From: Pseudisothecium myosuroides
Lineage: Eukaryota; Streptophyta; Bryopsida; Hypnales; Lembophyllaceae
Length of the DNA: 64,000 nucleotides
Direction of reading: 5' to 3'
NCBI GenBank assembly: GCA_951799445.1
Contig: OX637293.1
Coordinates: forward strand, 13,826,001 to 13,890,000
This document shows positions 25,101 through 36,300 of the stretch, piece by piece (positions within the stretch are counted from its first letter, which is position 1; the number at the start of each line of letters is the position of its first letter). Below the pieces are notes generated by a model that made no database searches, was not told the DNA's origin, and was given only the letters and a program-made list of their open reading frames with translations. The translations under genes and the position numbers were made by a program.

Positions 25101-25771
25101 GTATGTGGCCAAAATTATTACCGTTTGCTTTGTGGGCCGATAGAACTACACACAGTATGGTTACCGGTTACATGCCTGTGGAACTTATGCATGGGCAAAA
25201 ACCGATTCTACCGGCGGAGGAAGATATCCTCACATGGGTGTTTCTTTCATGGGAGGACGGTATAAGCAGAGAAAGGCTATTGGAACTTCGCATTGAACAA
25301 CTTGGGAGATTGCTAGAGAACCTTGAGATTGCATTGGAGAAAATGAAGGCATCAAGACTCAACAACAAAGAGCGGTTTGATAAGACACACCGATTGAGGA
25401 TGAAGAAGATTAGAGAGGGTGACTGGGTCCTTGTGTTTGATAGCACATTGGAGCATCAACACAGTACAGTGCGAAAATTTGCAAGAAGATGGTTTGGGCC
25501 CTATGTAGTGATTGAAGTGCATACCAATGGCACATATTCACTTCGGGAATTGGATGGAACTTCTCTACGCGTGCCTATAGCTGGAAAGCGAAGCAAAGCT
25601 TTTAGACGCAGTGGAAAATTTCATCATGAAGATCTTGAAGAGATTTTCAATCTACGAGACATAGATCAACAAATTGAAAAAAATGATCAAAATTTGGAGG
25701 ATGCAGTTGAAGACAACCAAGATAATGAGGACAAGCAAATTTGGCACATACCGGAGGATGTACAGGTTTAG
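22187..25771 (+). CDS. pol: Retrotransposon pol: reverse transcriptase, RNase H, integrase
   Basis: An open frame of 1,194 codons in the same frame as gag. Reverse transcriptase (about 22,900-23,650) shows GALRFIQDMQPANK, IYSIGDLYSGYDQF, LPQGATNS and the catalytic FVDD. RNase H (about 23,840-24,230) shows VDTSPIAIGWAIGQ, the ELWGALTAL glutamate helix and ETDCLPLL. Integrase has a zinc-binding H-H-C-C region (HNTPWAGH, CVVCQ; about 24,558-24,690), catalytic Asp in WMIDLV and MRADRGE and Glu in NGKIERGH, then a GPY/F-like module (RWFGPYVVIEV, about 25,490). All catalytic residues are present. The first ATG is uncertain because upstream sequence continues pol through the broken protease. The stop lies 10 bp before the right LTR. 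Confidence 0.93.
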   Translation: MWGATGAKGIETARFPNVHTDFKREILSVTKCGFVSFTDAEDLDPIHRRFIKKMEKKLKKMKILEEEESISGVYEENGMPDDILQTLQDLKTNEEAEKTTHCLINVHTAAMHHEISTAMAKLSYSNIDEYRQEASVHTKYKTVAKKVKPVATQLPFDTDDHIKQAEKEPSLRESRRIGHKFTKETLSNLKIGGDDFLTEPEKKKFRDMLSMYGKAFASSSDEIGCVQPSVVAPMVVFTVPHIPWDLKPIPVPRALLPKLVELLKEKTRMGILEPSMAPYSNRWFTVPKKSGALRFIQDMQPANKVTIRNKGSGPIVDEVAEAFAGHAIYSIGDLYSGYDQFQLVAESRDLTTMKTPLGLMRMCTLPQGATNSVAHMQSAMNQILRDFVPEKTILFVDDIPIKGCEENQRDLTLQSDGCRTFVSNHINDVAQILSRLEEMNLTLSIDKSKFGVNEILVVGHLCGSYGRKPNPEKVDAIGRIKACSNITEVRRFLGACVFYHIWIPHFAHISEPLYKLLRKRTKFSWKNEQSVAMEELKRILESPPVFKQVNYDCKRPVIVTVDTSPIAIGWAIGQDDEEGRRFAIRFGARILTERQRAYPQVKRELWGALTALKADRNYLIGAEVILETDCLPLLGMIANCSTPDIAMLRWIAYIKSLNPVLIHIEGKKNSVADMLSRARYFNEEEMTGQEDVEDLLHGGYVVRIDAENSSIDVLPFTAEHYEGRLKDIGLYLSTMKRLEGWADKTFKDIRQQSYGYLLKEGLLWKRAKRVGEVPLRVVGNFETKVEVLKEFHNTPWAGHRGVWATYTKIKERYWWKGLYKDVEEFVASCVVCQLQSKVRHRDELHPTYPLAIHFQWMIDLVAMPNAIWGMKYLVLAREELSNFVEGRALRTKATENVCRFILEDIFSRYGSIGRMRADRGELNATEAKEFFKRYGVQLKLTTAYNPEANGKIERGHPPIIHALVKACKGKPSMWPKLLPFALWADRTTHSMVTGYMPVELMHGQKPILPAEEDILTWVFLSWEDGISRERLLELRIEQLGRLLENLEIALEKMKASRLNNKERFDKTHRLRMKKIREGDWVLVFDSTLEHQHSTVRKFARRWFGPYVVIEVHTNGTYSLRELDGTSLRVPIAGKRSKAFRRSGKFHHEDLEEIFNLRDIDQQIEKNDQNLEDAVEDNQDNEDKQIWHIPEDVQV

Positions 25772-25781
25772 AGAGGGTGCA
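25771..25781 (+). promoter_or_regulatory. Polypurine tract
   Basis: GAGAGGG lies 4 bp before the right LTR and overlaps the end of the pol stop codon. This is where plus-strand priming is expected. The left-hand primer-binding region (TTTGGTGCTTCCACTGAGAG, from 19499) could not be matched to a tRNA by eye. Confidence 0.55.
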
Positions 25782-27963
25782 TGTCCTGATGAAAATGCTT
25801 CCATCATGTACATATACGTATATTAACTAGATTTGTTTGGATTTCAATAAATGAAGAGTTGAGACAAAAGGGGTTGGTCGTGGTGAGAACCACGGTTTGA
25901 TGGCAACGGAGCATCCATTAATATACGGGTGCTACACCATCTTGTCACATGCACAGCTCAGGGGGGTAAATAGCGGGTAGGCTGGTCCAATTTCCTGCCT
26001 CACTAGCGTGCCAAGCCGTGAGCCGCCGAACCGCTTGACGAGTCCGACTGGTTTCGAACCCGAACCGGCGGGCGGCCAAAGACCACCGCTTCTCCAGCCA
26101 ACCAAGTTCACGACTTGGCGACTGAAGATAAGCATTCAACGCTTTTATATGCCCGTGAGGGCACGTAGCTTCCTCATGTGGTATTTATTTTATGTTTGTT
26201 CATTTTATTTTATTTATCTAGTTGTTTGAAAGGCTCATGTATTTTGCCTTTCATTGAAATAAATTATTAAGGATTTAGGTGGATTCGGGGAAAGTGAAAG
26301 AAAAGGAGGATAGGTATCTTTGGTGGGATAGTGGGGCTAGGTGTATGGGCTGATGTGCTCCACTCCCTTACCTAAGAAAGGGGAAAAGTAGAGAAAAAGA
26401 TGCTTAGTGTGTGTTAGAAGTTGTGTGAAGAAGTTTGGAGAGAAAGGGAGAGAAAAACCGGGACTTTGGAGGGAGATATCTCTCTGTGTATGAATCCTTT
26501 TGTAATTAAATTTGGAGGAGTTGTTCCTTGTGAAATTGTCTTTCCAAAATGAGTTTGCAAGCTTGATTTGGAGTTAGGATGCAAAAGTTATGAATGCTTG
26601 AATTTGTGAAGATCCAAAGCCATTTACAAAAAAAAGGCAGAGACTTCGACAAGCCATAGATAACATTCAATCTATCATTTTGCAAAGAAATTTGGAGAGT
26701 GTGTTTATCATTGTCTTAGCTTTCTAAAAAGTTATTAAACTTGAGATTTGGAGCTTTGAAGAGGAAGTTATGGAGGTGTGAAGGTTTGGAGATTGGCTGC
26801 CCTTTTGTTGATACAAGGCCGAAACTTTGAGGAGCCACAACTTTTGGTCAGTTTGAAGTTTTCTTTTGAGTTTTTTAGGAGTGATAGATTGTTAGTTTAG
26901 CTCTTCAAATTGCTATCACTCAAGTTATTTGGAGGCTTATTGAAGGAGTTATGGTGTGTAGAAGTTCAGAAGTTGGGTGCTCTCTTGAAATTGGAGACCC
27001 AAACTTTGACTGACTATAATTTACGGACAGAGTCTTAGTTTGTAATGAAATTTTTGTGAGTTGTGCTCAGTTGAATTAGCTTTTTAGATTGATATCACAC
27101 TTCTATATGAGAGTTGTACAACAAAAATTATAGAGGAACAAAGAGATAGTGGTTAGTTGTTAAAGAAGAAGAAGAGTTTCTACTTTGAACTCACATAACT
27201 CTTGGACAGTAGTTTAGAATGAGTTAAAAAATTTGGACATATGTTAGATTGTTAAAAAGGCTTTTCAAAATGCTATTATACTTAGCATTTGAAGTTGTGA
27301 GCCATCTGTGGCACTAGTTTGAAGGTCGCAGCCTTTGTGAAACTTGTTACTTGAAGGTTTCCCATTGTTTTTCTTAAAACATGAAGACTTGAAGACTTGA
27401 AGACTTGAAGACATGAAGACATGAAGATTTAAAGAGGAATGTTTTGGGGTTTTTTTATATGTATGTGTGGGATGTGGCTTTGTTATTCCTAGCCGGATTT
27501 AGAGGCTTGTTGTCATTTTATTTCAATTCTGTTTTGTAAACATCGTTGCGGGCAGTCTGGGTTAAACTATGACTCAACCCCATTTATTGTTGTGGTGACG
27601 AAGTGGGATTGATCACCCACACGGTCGAGACTTGCTCTGTTTTCACGGTCTGGAGTTTTGACCAGCAGACCGTGAATTTGAAAGTTTAGGATCCATATTC
27701 ACCGACGGTATCTCGTGGTATGCCGTCGGGTCTACCCGTCCCGTATCCCGTGGTTTCTTATCCCTACCTTGACCCGTGAGCCAACCTAGAGCCAAAACAG
27801 GATAGGCCAACGTGAAGCAGTTCCGTGGCAGAGTAGAAGATTCAACAATCAAGTTTGAAGACCCTACGTGACTATCACTTGTCTTCCGTTAATCTTTAAG
27901 CCAGTTTTTAGTCGCAGCCAAGATCCCCGAGATTTCCCAAAGCGCGCTTCTCTCTACCCGACA
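25782..27963 (+). repeat. 3' LTR
   Basis: Same 2,182-bp length as the left copy, offset by 8,465 bp. Differences seen: three left-G to right-A changes in the first 300 bp, and three changes in the last 25 bp (AAAGCGCGCTTC and TACCCG in the right copy against AAAGGGCGCTCC and TACGCG in the left). Confidence 0.95.
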
Positions 27964-28560
27964 CCGTGGCCTCCCTCTCCTAAACTCGCAAGAATCAACC
28001 GCATTTGAGCCTAAACAGACAGCATTGTTCTCACCCTCTAAGGGCGCCTAGGAAGCTACAACGTTGGTCCTCTCACAGAATGCGAACTCTGCATGAACAC
28101 CCTAAACCCAGAAGTGTACTCTCTCTGTACAATCTCCATGTCGACCCTCAACTCAATGAATCCTCTCCGCTTGAATCTAAACCGCCTACGAGAAAGCAAA
28201 TGCAGGCGCCATCGACTTCGATCAAGCGCTCAAACAGTGAGCATTCGAGAAGTGCGATACAAGCTACGGATTCAGCAGCAGCGCGCCAGCGAGAGGGGAA
28301 AGAGCAACTGCCAAAAAAGCAGCTGAGTCTGGCACTCGATTCCCCAAGACGAGGAAGACGACGACCGGTGACCACCAATTGGCGATGGTCAGTGACTGGT
28401 GGTCACCGGTGAATAACAAAGTCCTTACAGTCACCACTCAGAGGGGTGACCAGAACCCATGATCATCGGTTGCCTCTTACATGATGTAACATGTGTCATG
28501 TAGATGACCGGCTCAGTAGGTGGACAGAGGAAGTGCACCCTAAACCCTAAAACATCTAGG
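27964..28560. other. Displaced upstream region of the SET gene
   Basis: This stretch begins with the CCGT duplication and is less AT-rich than the DNA after it. Before the retrotransposon inserted it was continuous with the 170 bp upstream of the SET gene start, so it probably holds part of that gene's old promoter or leader. I cannot identify a coding exon. ACCCTAAA words near 28,110 and 28,540 are common in plant promoters and repeats. Confidence 0.4.
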
Positions 28561-29199
28561 TCGCGCCAAAATAATAATTGCACCCTAGAGTGCCCCATCT
28601 AGGTCATATTAAAAAATCTTAAACCCTAAAATGAAACTTAGTAGTCGCGTTAATAATAATGATACCCTAAACGAAAAACTTTTGATCGCGTTAAAATAAA
28701 TGACAACCAAATTCTAAAACTGTAAGTCGCTTGAAAATAAACCGGATTTAAGGTCTTGCACACTTCAAAATCAAATACTGGTACATTTATATACTAAATA
28801 CAATCTTAGAATGAGGTAGGTTGGTAGCACCTTAGAGGGTAGAAATGCACGACTAAACCTTATATCCCAAACTTTTAGAAAATTTTGGCATAGATAGATT
28901 CACGAAAACAATAATTAAATTTGAAGTGTTGGACTCATAGAAAATTATAGAAGATTTATGACCTAGTAACAAATGAAAATTTCTAAGTTGTCCATTATAT
29001 TGAAAATTTGTACTTGAATAATGTATCCAGTTTTCTTATTTTCTATTTCATTAATCGCATTAGAGTACCCCATAAATATTGAATTATGTACAACTTTATA
29101 GAAAAGTAAATTACACAAGCCTACAAAGACATAAAAATTGAATGTCAACAATAATCATGATATAATTAAACACAAGTGCGCATCCGAGAAAATGCCATA

Positions 29200-31200
29200 C
29201 AATTTCTTGAAGATTAAACCTGAACTTAAAATATACTTGCATTTGATTTGATCCACATTCGTAATTGATGAAGAATAGAATATGAAAGTATATACGCGTA
29301 AAATTGTAATTGTCATAACACAACAGACATCTTTAAATTAAATCAAACCCTATTTCTAATACATGTTGTAAGGCCTACAATTTATTTAGAATATATCCTC
29401 GTTTGAATTAAGTGTGTGCAATTGATTAGAAATAAAATATTTGAGAATGTGCACACATAAATATAGAAAACTGTACACTTAATTATATACCTTGGGACAA
29501 AATCCATTACTATTTTTTGAACATTCTAGCCCCCTTAAAATATAATTGCATTTGATTTACATGTGTAATTCATTAGAAATAGAATCTAAGAACACTCATA
29601 CGTGAAAACATAATTGTCATAATAAAATTGAATATGGTCCTTTTAGTTAGAGTAAATCCAATATTGCTTTTTAAAACTTTTTTATTCCGTGACTTGGAAC
29701 ATACCCTTTTAATTTGATGTACGTGCATAATTCACTAGAAATAGAATGAGGGAGTATGTGTCTGTAAAAATATAATTATAATATTATCACTAAACATGTG
29801 CACCACTAGATCAAATGTGCCATACTATTTTTATTACATTTTAGGTCCGTGTAGAGTATAGTTGTATTTGATTTACAATCATTTATTTGATTTACAATCA
29901 TTTATTTGATTAGCAATAGAGTTTAAGAATATGCACACATAAAAAAGAATTGTGACTACAATTATACCAAAACCTTTGGACTAATTCCAAAAAGTGTTGG
30001 ATTTTTGTACATTTTAGACTCAAGCAAAATATATTTGCATTTTGATTTTGGTGCCCAATTGATTAGAATTAGAATATCAATAACATTATTTATAAGTGCA
30101 AATAGAATTGTAATAACATAACGAACATCCAATAGCGATTGGGATCTAAAGCACAAGCTACTATAAGAGGACTTATCGAGGATGATTCTAATACCAAGAA
30201 CTCAAGTAGTAATTGACTACCACAACTTGTTGTAAGGTAGGCACACCCATTCCCACTCATCACCCAATTCCGTCCTCATGTACCAATGATGTTCATTCTA
30301 GAAAGAAAATGTGCACCACTAGTACATGAGGTAAAAATTCTTAAAGGGACGGGAATGGGTGTGCTTACCTTAGTGGACATTTCCACTTGGGTTCCAGGTT
30401 TTGTACTTTATAGAATTTTTTGTTTCTCATTTTTTTTAATCAATTCCCATTTTTTGGAGGAAAAAAGTCCTCTTGATAGAATTTCTAATCCTCCAAGTTC
30501 TTTTTGTTGATTTCATATATTGCCACAATGTAGACGTATACATAATTTTGTGCATGATCAAACCCTGTCACTATGTGGCCCAAGTCAACTTTCCATGAAA
30601 CATGTTTTAGAACTATTGGTTATTAAATGAAAAAGGAAACAAAGTTGTTTTCCATTTTTTTTAACCAATTCCTATTTTTTTGGAGGGAAATGTTTAAGTC
30701 CACTTGATAGAATTTTTAACTCTCCAAATTCTTTTTCTTGATTTCATTTATTCCCACATTTTACATTCCCTTGGACTAAATGCAACAACATTTGTCTTTA
30801 TTAAAAAATGGACCCATGATTTAGAATATATACTTGTATTTAATTTACATGCATACTTGATTAGAAATAGAATGTAATAATATACACATGAATATAAAAA
30901 AAGAATTGTTACATTAACATTGAGTATATCATAGTCCAAATTGAATCCAACACTATTTCTTGGTATATTTTTTATCCATGACTTCAAATGTATTTGCACT
31001 TCATTTACGTTTGTAACAAGTGATTAGAAATAAAGTATAATAGTATTCATCCGTGAAAATAGGATAGTGATGACACTAAACATGAACACCCTTGGACTAA
31101 ATGCAACACTATTTTACATAAAATGTCGACATGTAACATAGAATGTACCATCATATGATTTACGTGCCTCATTTAGTAGAAAAAAAATTTAAACAACGCC
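29200..31200 (+). repeat. Old degenerate satellite, ~155-bp period
   Basis: A diverged unit recurs, with the anchor GATTAGAAATAGAAT followed by a CACACGTGAAAAxATAATTGT-like stretch. Anchors lie near 29,270, 29,423, 29,571, 29,731, 29,909, 30,062, 30,860, 31,022 and 31,170, so spacing is 148-178 bp. The gap between 30,110 and 30,800 is filled by a dispersed repeat inserted in the array. Flanking DNA at 28,560-29,200 is AT-rich and empty. Confidence 0.6.
30110..30720 (-). repeat. Dispersed repeat, copy 2, inside the satellite
   Basis: Its reverse complement aligns with 10,490-11,130 over most of its length. Conserved blocks include GGGCCACATAGTGA, AAATCAACAAAA, GGAATTGxTTAAAAAAAATG and AAGTCCTCTTATAGTA. 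The 30,330-30,500 and 30,600-30,720 parts repeat the same block, so the copy is internally duplicated or consists of two nested fragments. Confidence 0.6.
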
Positions 31201-31402
31201 CTATAGACGCTAAAATCGCCATATACTGTGCGACACAATATTTATAGGATGATTTATTAGTAATTATTCTTCAAAAATATTGTCACAAATGTCATCCAAA
31301 TATGATGAAAAATGGTTCAAAATAAACGAGACATTGTTCAAACACAAAAAATTCTCCAACTAATAAAATTTGTCTATAATCATTGAAAATAAATTATCTA
31401 CA

Positions 31403-31646
31403 CAAAATAGTGAAATTAGTTTGCCTTAACAATTAGGTTGCCTTATATCAAGAAAGTTACTTTACAAGTCATTAAAGTCAACAAATATTTCTAAAATATT
31501 TCCATTTGTACACATGGAGGTTCATGAGTCTCAATTACAACAATATCTAATTCAAAAGTAGTGTATTCTTGTACAATAACGGAAAATATTTATATAGTAT
31601 CAAATGTCGATAAATTAGTGCGGGGCAACCTAATTTCACTATTTTG
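31403..31646. repeat. 23-bp inverted repeat pair
   Basis: 31403-31425 (CAAAATAGTGAAATTAGTTT and three more bases) is complementary in reverse to 31624-31646 with one mismatch; the interval is about 200 bp. It could be a small non-autonomous element or a relic hairpin. No clear target duplication was seen. Confidence 0.45.
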
Positions 31647-31839
31647 TATAAGCCCTTTGAGCCCAAATTACTTTCTTTGTCTTCAAAATAAAATTAGGGA
31701 ATTATAAATGCACATTCGGACTCCTTCAAATACTATTTTTAATATTCATACTCCATCTTAGAATAGGCTTCGTTTTCATTTATAATGTTTTATGCAATTT
31801 TCATTTAAAAATATTATGCAATAGTATACACACATATAT

Positions 31840-31915
31840 TATATATAAAAAATATATAAATATATAAATATATAAATAATAATAATTATTATTATTATTA
31901 TTATTATTATATTTT
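31840..31915. repeat. AT microsatellite
   Basis: Runs of ATATAA followed by (TTA)n at about 31,880-31,912. The spacer from here to 33,399 has no supported gene; 32,140-32,400 is locally less AT-rich and unassigned. Confidence 0.85.
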
Positions 31916-33399
31916 TTTGGTGAATAAATTTTACATGAATTTCTGAAAATGTTCGAAATGAATTCTCATCTAATCATCATCTATAATAAAATTATAAATT
32001 TTGTGCAAAGCATAGCTTCCTAACCATAATCATGATTTTATACTGTTAAAGTTGGATGAGTTGGATGAATAGAGAATTTTTAAAGCAGATTTCATTCAAG
32101 CATGGGATGCCAACTAGGAAAATGAATGGAAAAGCTTCAGCGTGACAAATGAAGGGGGCTTTTTTTGGCCAGGTCATCAACTCTCATACTTATCGACGCC
32201 AGCTGCTAGGTCGCGACTGGTTAAATTTTTCAAAATTTCTGGCGGGTTTTCTTTTTGGGTCATGCCATGAATTCGCCAACTTCGGCACGGCAGCTGGCAA
32301 GCCGTCAGTGGCTCAAATTCAAAAAAAATTGGGCGGGTCATCGGAGGCCCAGCTGAATCCACGAAACCCTTACAAATTTAGACCAGTCAGCTAATCCAAG
32401 TAACCACTAGCTACCCATTTGGTTAATTTAAGCCGCTTGACCCAACAGCCCATGCTTTTCAATTAAATTAGTATAAACAACCTGTCGCTAAAGTTGCCTA
32501 ATGTCAGAGAACCGCTTCCCCATTGGTGGATTCAAATTTCACCTTTGATTCCAACTATGTGGCAAAAAATAGAAACAATAACCAAAAATTAAGTACATAC
32601 GAGTACTTACTGGTAGTCATAGTACTCAAATTTTTTGCCACAAGTATAGGGGGTCTAGCGTACTATCACCCTTGTTCTCACAATCCCATACTCAACATAC
32701 TTCAAACTGAAACTCCACTTGCAGCACAACTGGTATCTGGACACCAACTTCTCTCCATAGTGCTTCAGAGATTGGAATACTATTGAAATGTGCACGTTGC
32801 TTCTCAATCTACATACTAGAACAAGATCAACAAGTTCCAGACTTTTGTGCAAAGGAAACTACAAAGCCAGCTCGTACTAAAACCAAAAATCTAAACATAG
32901 ACAGCTCGTACTAAAACCAAAAATGTAAACAAGTACACAACAATTTATTTGATACAAAAATGACAATCAAACAAGGAGTCCCGAACAAGGAGTCCCGTTG
33001 TGAATGCAACAGAATTGAAAAGCAGCATTCACAACCTGCAATCTAAGAAAGCTCACCTTGTCTTTTTGAGGTCGTTCCAAGCGAAGTGGTCTTCTAATTA
33101 CTGCGCCGTGGAGTGACTCTTCCAGAACAGTAGTTTAGACTGTTCTGAGGATTGGAACAGTTCACTTGCTGCATCAGATAGCTCCCCAAGTTATGGAATG
33201 GTACTCCTTGACAAATGGTCATTAAAAAACAAGCCCGCAACGGTTGAAGAGAAATTCAATATCTACTGCGTTTGAGAGGATGAGAGAACGCAGAACATTG
33301 CGTATAGTCATCAAACCTATGGTCCAAAACATACCTGAAACAATGAAGTGCAGGTCCTTTTCTTTGATCCACCCGACGACCCATCGAAAGATGGTTGTA

Positions 33400-36300
33400 T
33401 CACTTAGATAAAAACTCATCCAATACATCCCTATCGTTGTCCTCTAGTGTATAAATATTAGTTCTACTATTGAATGTCAATGCTACAGTGCAAATCACAC
33501 TGTCTATGTCGATCCATTGGGTGTCAGTAACATCGTACTTGAACTTGTTCCTTACCGGTGCATTTTTGAACCAGTTAAGCATTATTTGAAAGGCGGGTGC
33601 AGAACCTACCTTCTTACCTCCCACTGTAAGAGCCATAAGATCAATCGGGTTTCTGCACAAACCCCACTTAGTTCCAACTTTCCTCCGCATTTTTTGTACA
33701 CGTCCTAGCCACCAAGTACCTACGTCCACCCCAGCAAACACTGGACTTGGGCTTCCTACTTTAGCAGATCCACGGTTTCTCTGCCGTGCACTTGTCACTG
33801 CTGAAGACTGGTTTAGGGTGGAAGATTGAACAAACAACACACCGCAATCAGTTTCCAAGCCAAGCAATGAGGTTGTTGCTGAATTTGCAGCTTGCAGGTA
33901 GTCTTCAGCGTTGTTGAAGTAGACACTATTCTTGATCCGAGTGAGACGGTCCTTAGATAGAAACGGATTACCATTCAAATCGGCCACCAAAGTTGACTTG
34001 TAAATTGCTTGACCCATGTACTCCACCACAGGCTCTACTTTGGGAGAAGCGGTGCTCGAATTAGTAGCTCCAGGCTGGCTTGGCTCCGCGTGATCCAGCA
34101 TTTGTGATATTGCATCTCTGCATTCTTCCTCAGCCACTCTGAGATCTTCGTGTACACATGAGATTTCATCATCCTGTGCACTCAACTCGGTGTCCTCGTT
34201 GGAGACTTCACAATCGCCACCCTCTACCTCGTTGTGCACACTAAGGCACTCTCTCAAAACCTCGGCGTCCCCATCTTCACCAGGGACCAGTTGTGTAGGT
34301 GGCACGTACGCCCAGTGCTTTGGATCTGCACTCTCCAACTTCCAAGGTTGTAGAAACCAAGTCTTAGATGAAGCAAAAGTGGATGGGGCCATGTTTAAAA
34401 CCTTGAGTACTGTTTGGGCAGCCTTCAAGCCGTCCTTCAACGCAGACACAATGTCTTCATCTGTCGCCAAGGCGCTGTAATCCGCCAAATTTGCTGGTGC
34501 CTGTCCAGTTTCTAACGGGTGCAAATCAGCCCATATGTTGCGCTGCTTGTTATGCGCCCTGTCGAACTGCAATCCACTTGGCCCGTATTCAATTGCAGCC
34601 AACTGGTTCACAGTATTTGCACACCCCACAAGTTCTTGAAAATCGTACGCTCTCTCCATACCCTGCATTCCTCCCACCTTGCTAAAAAAGATCTCATAGG
34701 AATCAGATCCGGTAAGGTGAAATGGAACCGGCAAGTGAGAGAAGGCATCTCTAAAATACCTGATTAATAACACCACAAAATGACAAGAGAGCTGGACATC
34801 CAAGTAACATTGATTACTAACAAAACATTCTTGCACGGTTGGTGTCTTTGTGTTTCCTCCCACACTATGGTCCCCGTACTTGAACCACAGTTTCCAAATA
34901 CGGAAGAAGAACGAAACCTTGGCTGCAAGAACGACCCTCTCCCTTAGAGTCAAAGAAATGGAGAGGAAAATGGAAATATAATCTGCACATATTTCCAAAT
35001 ACATCTCCGTCCCTAGTGTTCTTTCCTGATGTGCATCTCTCCCACTGCGAAGTTCATGTAAACACGTTCTTGCCTTTTGTGCACAAATGCGTTGTGCACT
35101 AGCCCAGTTCTACCTGTCAGTATGTTGAATATCTTCTTTTCGTAAACCATGCTGATCTAACTCAAACTTCTGGTACACCTGCCCAAGATGGTCTACATAG
35201 CAAACATCAGCCCCTAATTGCAGATTTTTGACAGCACTGTCTAGTGGGTTGATCAATTTTTTACCATTGTGGATGAAATCTTGATCATGCAAGCCAGAAA
35301 TTTTATTCTCACCCAACCATTCGCAAGACAAAGACCATCCTTCCCATGGAATTTCATACCTCAGCCCTACCTTGCTGGTGTAATCCTTTACCATTAATAG
35401 TCGTCTCCTCGAGTCTCCATCTGAAGCATGCCCTATAATTGGCCCAACCACTGCCCCACAATTTTCTTGCCAAAGAACATCAATACTCTTCCATTGCTTT
35501 CTAACCCAGTCTGAGTCAAAACAATTGCATGTACACGACACCACAAGGACTAGTCTTGGCAACTTGTCATGCAAAGGGTTAACCATGATAACTCGTGCAA
35601 AAGTTCCTTTACGATTTAAGTGAAAGGAATCCACGATGGCTAAATAACCAGAGTCACCGTTGCCTACCTGTGGCCTGAAAGTTGAAACACACAAGTGATC
35701 CCCATGTACACCACAGAAGCCGACCAGTCCATCAGACCGTGCCTCCCAAGAAATGCGTGACTTCACCTTCGTCTCATCTTCGGCCAAAATGACAGGGACC
35801 GGCCCAACAACTCCATGAGCCACCTTTGCCTCCCTGTAAATCTGAGCAACAGCAGCAAATAGACAAGCATACTCCCCAGCAATAAACTGCACCCCCTTAT
35901 TATTTTCACGCTTAATACTATCATATGACGGACCCCCAAAATTCAATGCAAAAAGGTCACACATACGCCTCCCTCCGTATATCTTCATTGCCTGTGCAAA
36001 GGACTTGGTATTTTTTGAGAATCTGTGACCCTGCCTGACTCGATTCAAATTTGTGGCTACATCCCGGAGGAAGTCCCACAAGGCTGGCTTTCCACCAAAA
36101 GCGTTTGTTCTGTGAGCAGCCAAAATGTTGTTACAAAATGATAGCACATCTTTTCTATTAAAGCTCTCTACAGCACTTAATTTTAGACCGCGTTGCTTCA
36201 CTTTCAATTGCGCAACCCTGCACTTCATGAGCCAGTGCAGGGCCTTTTCCTCCCGATATTTCTTAACCAATTGCCTGGAATGTGCAGCTAACTCGTGTGA

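Larger units (their letters stand above)
17317..27963 (+). mobile_element. Ty3-type LTR retrotransposon, full length, 10.6 kb
   Basis: Two 2,182-bp direct repeats bound an internal region coding gag, protease, reverse transcriptase, RNase H and integrase, in Ty3 order (integrase after RNase H). Both LTRs begin TGTCC and end CGACA, and CCGT lies outside each end. By eye the LTRs differ at about six positions, so the insertion is recent. The element is inserted about 170 bp upstream of the start codon of the minus-strand SET gene. The gag-protease part is broken while pol is open. No chromodomain follows the integrase. Confidence 0.95.

Noticed and set aside
28005..28412. Frames of up to 135 codons just right of the retrotransposon
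   Set aside because: Arginine/serine-rich composition reflects base content, frames overlap on both strands, and no domain is seen. More likely old promoter or leader DNA of the SET gene.
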